NCBI RefSeq assembly: GCF_003945545.1
Contig: NZ_CP029617.1
Span: 7,095,001 to 7,159,000, forward strand
Direction: 5' to 3'
Length of the DNA: 64,000 bases
DNA from: Streptomyces sp. WAC 01529
GTDB taxonomy: Bacteria; Actinomycetota; Actinomycetes; Streptomycetales; Streptomycetaceae
Shown here: one piece after another, positions 59,468 to 64,000 of the stretch
Layout: each line of letters starts with the position of its first letter
Position numbering within the stretch: position 1 is the stretch's first letter
Position numbers and translations under genes: made by a program
Notes under the pieces: model-generated
Told to the model about the DNA's origin: nothing
The model's database searches: none
What the model saw: only the letters and a program-made list of their open reading frames with translations

Positions 59468-59866
59468 CTACTCGGCCACCACGGCGAACGCCTCGATCTC
59501 CATCAGGTACTCGGGGGCGACCAGCGAGCCGACCTGCACCGCGGAGGCCGCGGGCAGCCGCTCGGGGTCCAGGAAGGCGTTTCGCGCGGCGCGGACCGCC
59601 GGCATGTGCGCCATGTCCGTCACGAAGTACGTCAGCTTCACCACGTCGTCGAAGGTGGCGCCCGCCGCGGCGAGGCAGCGCCGCAGGTTCTCGAAGATCT
59701 GGTGGGCCTGGGCCGTCGCGTCGCCCTCGCCGACCAGCTCGCCCTTCTCGTCCAGGGCCAACTGGCCGGATATGGCTATGAAGCGGCCCGAGCCCATGAC
59801 GACGTGGGTGTAGGCGGAGGCGGGTGCGACGCCCTCGGGGGCGCTGATGTGGGTCAGTCGGCTCAT
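59468..59866 (-). CDS. RidA family protein (Rid/YjgF)
   Basis: A 132-residue protein of the RidA superfamily, which typically hydrolyses reactive enamines and imines formed by PLP enzymes. Family features include FIAISGQLALDEKGELVGEG, QIFENLRRCLAAAGATFDDV, VKLTYFVTDMAHMPAVRAAR and the late beta strand with ASAVQVGSLVAPEYLMEIEA. The usual catalytic arginine in the RxAxQ position is replaced by SAVQV, so it may be a non-archetypal Rid protein. ATG 59866 overlaps the stop of the aminopeptidase gene (ATGA). Confidence 0.87.
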   Translation of the reverse strand: MSRLTHISAPEGVAPASAYTHVVMGSGRFIAISGQLALDEKGELVGEGDATAQAHQIFENLRRCLAAAGATFDDVVKLTYFVTDMAHMPAVRAARNAFLDPERLPAASAVQVGSLVAPEYLMEIEAFAVVAE

Positions 59867-61491
59867 GTCCTCATGGTGGACCACGGCACTGACAACGCCC
59901 CTCGCCCGGGTCCGGCGGCGCCGGCTCTGGCGCGCGACGGCTTCGGGTCCGCGGGCGCCTCGCACACCGCGTCGGCCTCACCGCCGCTCCCCGGGGCCTC
60001 GCCGGCGATCCCCGGGGTCTCCACGTCGGCCCCCGGAACCTCGCCGGTCGTCAGGTAGGCCGTCAAGTGCCGGTCCAGGCAGGCGTTTCCGCCGAGCGTG
60101 ACGCCGTGGTTGCCGCCGCCCTCCTCGACGACCAGGCGGGATCCGCGCAGCTTGCGGTGCAGGGCGACGGCGCCTTCGTACGGAGTGGCCGGATCGTCGG
60201 TCGCCTGGAAGAGCAGCACGGGCGGCAGCGCGGAGTTGGAGACGTCCGGGGGGCTCAGGTGGTGCGTCGGCCAGAACGCGCACGGCGCGTTGTACCAGGC
60301 GTTGTTCCAGGTGGTGAAGGGCGCCTTCGCGTGCACGCGCGCGTTGTCCTCGCGCCACGTCCGCCAGTCGCGCGGCCACAGCGCGTCCCTGCACTGCACG
60401 GCCGTGTAGACGCTGTAGCCGTTCTCGTCCGCCGCCGTGCCGCTCGCGCCGAAACGCTCGTATGCCGTGAGGAGAGGGCCGGTGTCCTTGTTGTTCACGT
60501 ACGCCGCGAAGGCCTCGGCCAGGCGGGGCCAGAGGCCGTTGTAGTAGCCGCCCGGCAAGAAGGTGTCCTCCAGCTCGGCGGCGCCCACCTTCTTGCCCGC
60601 CGGGTTCTCGGCCAGCGCGTCCCGCATCGCGTACCACCTGGCCTCGACCTTGTCGGGGTCCTTGCCGAGGCCGTACGCCGTGTCGTGCCGGGCGATCCAG
60701 GCCATGAGCGCCTTGTGGCGGGCGTCGAAGGCCTGGTTCTGGCGCAGGTTGGCCTCGTACCAGACGCCGTTCGGGTCGACGAGGGAGTCGAGCGCCATGC
60801 GGCGCACGCGGTGCGGATAGAGCTTTCCGTAGACCGCGCCCAGATAGGTGCCGTACGAGTAGCCGAAGAAGTTGAGCCGCTCCGCGCCGAGGGCCGCGCG
60901 GATGGCGTCCATGTCCTTGACCGTGCTCACCGTGTCGATGAACGGCAGCACGTCCCCGTGCCGGGAGGCGCACCCCTGCGCGAAGGCGCGCGCCCGGTCG
61001 AGGTTGGCCCGCTCCACCTCGGGCGTCTTGGGGACCGTGTCCGGCCGTACCGGCTTGAAGTGCCCGGGGCGGCAGTTGAGCGCGGGCTCGCTCCTGCCGA
61101 CGCCGCGCGGGTCGAAGCCGATCACGTCGTACTGCGCGGCGACTTCCTCGGGCAGCGCCTTGGCGACGGATCCGGCCATGCCGAGGCCGCTGCCGCCCGG
61201 ACCGCCGGGGTTCACCAGCAGCTGCCCCTGGAACGTCCGCGCGGTGTGCGGGACGCGCGACAGGGCGAGGGTGATCTGCCGGCCGCCCGGATCGTCGTGG
61301 TCCAGGGGGACCTCCAGCGAGGCGCACTGGAGCGCGGGGAGGGCCTTCGTGGCGCACGCCTTCCACGCGAGGGGGGCGTGGGTGGCGCGTGCCGTGGGCG
61401 GGGCGGAGGAGACGCCCGCGGCGGGCGGCACGGCGGCGGCGAGCCCGGTCAGCGCGGCGAGCGAGCAGAGGGCGACGGCGCGTTTGTTCAT
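59863..61491 (-). CDS. Secreted tripeptidyl aminopeptidase-like hydrolase
   Basis: A 542-residue exported alpha/beta hydrolase of the Streptomyces Tap/SlpD/SlpE family. A signal peptide covers residues 1-25 (VALCSLAALTGLAAAVPPAA). The oxyanion region is LLVNPGGPGGSGLGMAG, then VIGFDPRGVGRSEPALNC, nucleophile elbow GYSYGTYLG (Ser about 212), and the TAP C-terminal domain with VLLFQATDDPATPYEGAV and His in GNHGVTLGG. It should remove peptides from the N-terminus of extracellular proteins. The C-terminus runs about 30 residues beyond the usual family end into the ridA start, suggesting loss of the original stop. Confidence 0.9.
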   Translation of the reverse strand: MNKRAVALCSLAALTGLAAAVPPAAGVSSAPPTARATHAPLAWKACATKALPALQCASLEVPLDHDDPGGRQITLALSRVPHTARTFQGQLLVNPGGPGGSGLGMAGSVAKALPEEVAAQYDVIGFDPRGVGRSEPALNCRPGHFKPVRPDTVPKTPEVERANLDRARAFAQGCASRHGDVLPFIDTVSTVKDMDAIRAALGAERLNFFGYSYGTYLGAVYGKLYPHRVRRMALDSLVDPNGVWYEANLRQNQAFDARHKALMAWIARHDTAYGLGKDPDKVEARWYAMRDALAENPAGKKVGAAELEDTFLPGGYYNGLWPRLAEAFAAYVNNKDTGPLLTAYERFGASGTAADENGYSVYTAVQCRDALWPRDWRTWREDNARVHAKAPFTTWNNAWYNAPCAFWPTHHLSPPDVSNSALPPVLLFQATDDPATPYEGAVALHRKLRGSRLVVEEGGGNHGVTLGGNACLDRHLTAYLTTGEVPGADVETPGIAGEAPGSGGEADAVCEAPADPKPSRARAGAAGPGRGALSVPWSTMRT

Positions 61492-61666
61492 CAGGCTTCC
61501 CAGGGCGGAGGGTCCGGGGCCGTGCACGCCACGACCTCTGGCGCATCGTCCCGGAAAGCCCGCCGTGGAGCGGGCGTTCCGCCGAGGAACAACCTGAAAG
61601 GAGCAGGCCGGTTCCTGGATCCGGGGCACCTGGACGCGGAGTGGGCCCTACCGCGGCGGGCGAGCC

Positions 61667-62701
61667 TTACAACAGCGTGAGCTGTGTGGGACCGGTCGTC
61701 GGCTCCGGCTCCTCGGGTACGCGGATCCGGCGGGACGCGCCCGCGCGCGTGGGGCCGATACCGAACTCCTCGGCCAGCTCGTGCACATGCCGGGTGATGC
61801 GCCGCTGGTACCACTTCGGGGCGTAGGCCCCCTCCGCGTACAGCCGCTCGTACCGCCGCACCAGATGCGGATGGTGCTGCCCCACCCACGCCATGAACCA
61901 CTCGCGCGCACCCGGCCGCAGATGGAGCACCAGGGGCGTCACGGAGGTCGCGCCGGACGCGGCGATGGCCCGCACCGTGGCGCGCAGCTGGTCGGGGTGG
62001 TCGCCGAGGAAGGGGATGACGGGCGCCATCAGGACCCCGCAGCCGATGCCGTGGTCGGTGAGGGTGCGTACGACGTCCAGGCGCCGCTCCGGAGCGGGCG
62101 TGCCGGGCTCGACGGTGCGCCACAGCTCCTGGTCGGTGAAGCCGACGGAGACGGAGATGCCGACGTCGGTCACCGCGGCCGCCTGCCGCAGCAGATCGAG
62201 GTCGCGCAGGATCAGCGTGCCCTTCGTCAGGATCGAGAAGGGGTTGCCGCGGTCGCGCAGGGCCTCGATGATCCCCGGCATCAGGCGGTAGCGGCCCTCC
62301 GCGCGCTGGTAGCAGTCGACGTTCGTGCCCATGGCGATGTGGTCGCCGTGCCAGCGGGGCGAGGCGAGCTGGCGGCGCAGCAGTTCGGCGGCGTTGACCT
62401 TCACGACGATCTGGCTGTCGAACCCGATGCCGGTGTCCAGGTCCAGATAGCTGTGGGTCTTGCGCGCGAAACAGTAGACGCACGCGTGCGTGCAGCCCCG
62501 GTACGGGTTGACCGTCCATTCGAACGGCATGCGGGACGCGCCCGGCACGCGGTTCACGATCGAGCGGGCCCGGACCTCGTGGAAGGTGATCCCCGCGAAT
62601 TCGGGGGTGTCGAAGGTCCGTGTCGTCACCGCGTCCGCGCCGAACAGCGCGGCGTCCGCGGTGACCTGACGCGGCCCGTCGGAGAGGTTCTCCCAGCGCA
62701 T
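61667..62701 (-). CDS. Radical SAM protein of the Rv2578c family
   Basis: A 344-residue radical SAM enzyme. The iron-sulfur cluster motif CTHACVYC supplies Cys70, Cys74 and Cys77; NPYRGCTHACVYCFARKTHS and GTNVDCYQRAEGRYRLMPGI are typical of the family related to spore photoproduct lyase. The actual reaction is unknown. GAGGAGG precedes ATG 62701. An SOS-box-like sequence next to the -10 box suggests LexA control, so a DNA-damage role is plausible. Confidence 0.9.
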   Translation of the reverse strand: MRWENLSDGPRQVTADAALFGADAVTTRTFDTPEFAGITFHEVRARSIVNRVPGASRMPFEWTVNPYRGCTHACVYCFARKTHSYLDLDTGIGFDSQIVVKVNAAELLRRQLASPRWHGDHIAMGTNVDCYQRAEGRYRLMPGIIEALRDRGNPFSILTKGTLILRDLDLLRQAAAVTDVGISVSVGFTDQELWRTVEPGTPAPERRLDVVRTLTDHGIGCGVLMAPVIPFLGDHPDQLRATVRAIAASGATSVTPLVLHLRPGAREWFMAWVGQHHPHLVRRYERLYAEGAYAPKWYQRRITRHVHELAEEFGIGPTRAGASRRIRVPEEPEPTTGPTQLTLL

Positions 62702-62727
62702 GAGGCCTCCTCGGTAGCACTGACCAC

Positions 62728-62745
62728 AGAATAGAACACATGTTC
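62728..62745 (-). promoter_or_regulatory. LexA (SOS) box beside a -10 box
   Basis: GAACACATGTTC (62734-62745) fits the actinobacterial LexA core GAAC-N4-GTTC perfectly. It abuts TATTCT on the minus strand (62728-62733), a good -10 box 26 bases before the radical SAM start codon. Bound LexA would block the promoter. Confidence 0.65.
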
Positions 62746-62965
62746 CCTTGATCGTGCGAGTCGAGTCCTGGTGGGCCGTCGTTTGATAGCGTCCCGTCAA
62801 GCGCGCTCTGTGTGCGCTCCGCGTGCCCGCCGTGACCAGGGAGGTTGATGAATATGGCCCGCCAGGTGCTTCATCCGCATGCCCTTGTCCGGGTCGCGCG
62901 AGCCTGAAGAAGCAGGGCTCACCGCGAGCGGCCCGGTCGTCTGCCGAAACGACCTGGAGTGTCGC

Positions 62966-63544
62966 GTGTTCCCCTTCTCCCTTGCCACCGAACTGACCAC
63001 CGAGCGTCTTCTGCTGAGGCCCTGGACGCGGGGCGAGGTCGCCGACGTCCTCGCCGACCGCCGGTCGCCGCGCTGGGCGCGGGACTTCCCCGCCGAGGGC
63101 GACCGCGTCATCGCGGGCGTCATCGCCGAGCAGATCGCCGGAGCCCCCGAGGGCTCCGGAAGCCCCGACCGCCCTGGAAGCCCCGACGGCTCCGGAGACC
63201 CCGCCGACCCCGGCGCGCACGGCCACCGGCTGATCGTCGAACGCGAGAGCGGTCTCGTGGTCGGTTCCCTGAGCCTGCTCTGGCCGCCGAGCGAGGGCTC
63301 GGTCGAGATCGGCTACGGCGTCGTCGCCTCGCGCCGCGGCCGCGGCTATGCCTCGGAGGCCGCCCGGGCCCTGGTGGCCCACGCCCTGACCTCGCCGGAC
63401 GTCACCACCGTGTACGCCGAGGTCGAACTCGCCAACCCCGCCTCCCTCCGCGTCCTGGAGAAGGCGGGCCTGCACCGCTGGAGCGACGACGGGGCAACGG
63501 CCCGCTTCCGGGCCACGGCCGCCCCGAAGCCGCCCCGCCCCTAG
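62966..63544 (+). CDS. GNAT acetyltransferase with low-complexity insertion
   Basis: A 192-residue RimJ-like acetyltransferase. ELTTERLLLRPWTRGEVADV begins the fold, VVGSLSLLWPPSEGSVEIGYGV and RRGRGYASEAARALVAHA form the acetyl-CoA site, and ELANPASLRVLEKAGLHR closes it. Between them lies an insertion of about 30 residues (PEGSGSPDRPGSPDGSGDPA), encoded by short DNA repeats and probably a loose loop. GTG 62966 is seven bases after GGAG. The substrate is unknown. Confidence 0.83.
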   Translation: MFPFSLATELTTERLLLRPWTRGEVADVLADRRSPRWARDFPAEGDRVIAGVIAEQIAGAPEGSGSPDRPGSPDGSGDPADPGAHGHRLIVERESGLVVGSLSLLWPPSEGSVEIGYGVVASRRGRGYASEAARALVAHALTSPDVTTVYAEVELANPASLRVLEKAGLHRWSDDGATARFRATAAPKPPRP

Positions 63545-63701
63545 CCGCACCGCCGGGCCCGCCCCCGCCCGCGGGGCGGGCCCCGTACCTCGGGGGGCGC
63601 CGCCAGGCACCCCGCAAGGGCCCGGACCGGCATCATCCGCTCACGGCCCTGCCCGGCCCCCGCTCGCCCGGCACACCGCACGCCCATGCATGATCGGAAG
63701 C

Positions 63702-64000
63702 ATGCTCGTCGAGTCCCTGTCCGTCGGTGCCCTGGTCGTCGTTCTGGTCTGCGCCGTCGTACGTCCCTTCGGGCGGACCGAGGCCGTTTTCGCCGTACCG
63801 GCCGCCGGTCTCGTGGTCGCGGCCGGTGCGATCCCCCTCGCCGACGTGCGTGACGAGGCGGCCCGGCTCGGCCCCGTCATCGGGTTCCTCGCGGCCGTCC
63901 TCGTACTCGCCAAACTCTGCGCCGACGAAGGGCTCTTCCACGCCTGCGGCACCTGGATGGCGCGCCGGGCCGCCGGGCGGCCGCGCAGACTGCTCGCCGC
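63702..64000 (+). CDS. SLC13/ArsB-type permease (5' part)
   Basis: The first 99 codons of a membrane transporter; it runs off the window. Two to three membrane segments are visible (SVGALVVVLVCAVV, VFAVPAAGLVVAAGAI, VIGFLAAVLVLAKLCADEG). The stretch LGPVIGFLAAVLVLAKLCAD followed by GLFHACGTWMARRA is typical of ArsB/citrate-type permeases of actinomycetes. The ion may be arsenite, citrate or Na+/H+. ATG 63702 or the in-frame ATG 63690 may be the start. Confidence 0.75.
   Translation, partial: MLVESLSVGALVVVLVCAVVRPFGRTEAVFAVPAAGLVVAAGAIPLADVRDEAARLGPVIGFLAAVLVLAKLCADEGLFHACGTWMARRAAGRPRRLLA

Noticed and set aside
1..64000. tRNA genes, insertion sequences, prophage or secondary-metabolite cluster
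   Set aside because: I looked through the gaps and gene products and saw no cloverleaf, transposase, integrase, phage structural gene, PKS or NRPS. A tRNA search program would settle the first point.

Overview
This 64 kb window is chromosomal DNA of a streptomycete or very close actinomycete. The DNA is GC-rich throughout with strong third-position GC bias. GTG and TTG starts are frequent, start and stop codons often overlap in operons, and many promoters lie so close to the start codon that the mRNA looks leaderless. The gene content also fits: a GluABCD-type glutamate transporter, an F420-dependent oxidoreductase, the ethylmalonyl-CoA pathway, two actinobacterial two-component proteins, and intergenic repeats of kinds that I recall recurring in Streptomyces genomes. 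I see no rRNA, tRNA, IS element, prophage, CRISPR array or biosynthetic gene cluster.

Layout. 1-2.7 kb: end of gluA plus gluBCD. 2.7-10.5 kb: secreted S15-type hydrolase, lipoprotein L,D-transpeptidase, a membrane-anchored unknown, gamma-glutamyltransferase, and a SMI1-like/WD40/HEAT-like mosaic protein. 10.5-14.2 kb: methionine aminopeptidase divergent from a small XRE regulator, a 1.1 kb gene-free stretch holding three different repeat arrays, and a proline-rich unknown. 14.3-21.0 kb: reductive pyrimidine (or hydantoin) catabolism genes with an F420-dependent LLM enzyme and regulators. 21.1-29.0 kb: hydrolase, AraC regulator, DUF2867/TetR pair, methyltransferase, two-component system, DUF4232 lipoprotein and lipoate ligase. 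29.2-39.6 kb: SDR protein, photolyase, second GGT-like enzyme, inositol-phosphatase family enzyme, FAD oxidoreductase, then a DNA alkylation repair group (macrodomain, Ada-AlkA fusion, Ogt, Nudix). 39.8-47.5 kb: glycerate kinase, PucR-type regulator and a divergent branched-chain amino acid ABC operon (livFGHMK). 47.6-49.1 kb: phosphatidylethanolamine synthesis (psd-pssA). 49.3-58.5 kb: the ethylmalonyl-CoA pathway (ccr, ecm/meaA, mcl, mch, msd) with a TetR regulator and a double-domain 3-hydroxyacyl-CoA dehydrogenase. 58.8-64 kb: HEAT-repeat protein, tripeptidyl aminopeptidase coupled to RidA, a radical SAM protein behind an SOS-box-like site, a GNAT enzyme, and the start of an SLC13/ArsB permease.

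How it works together. The 49.3-58.5 kb block can turn acetoacetyl/3-hydroxybutyryl-CoA into ethylmalonyl-CoA, then methylsuccinyl-, mesaconyl- and beta-methylmalyl-CoA, and finally glyoxylate plus propionyl-CoA. That serves C2 assimilation and polyketide precursor supply. The 14.3-18 kb block can open dihydropyrimidines, hydrolyse the carbamoyl amino acid and transaminate the beta-amino acid. Uptake of glutamate and branched-chain amino acids and two GGT-like enzymes add to an amino-nitrogen theme.

No clearly new multi-gene system is visible. The loci most worth a second look are the repeat arrays at 11.6-12.7 kb, the back-to-back leaderless map/XRE promoter, the structured ccr leader, and the SOS-box-like site before the radical SAM gene.
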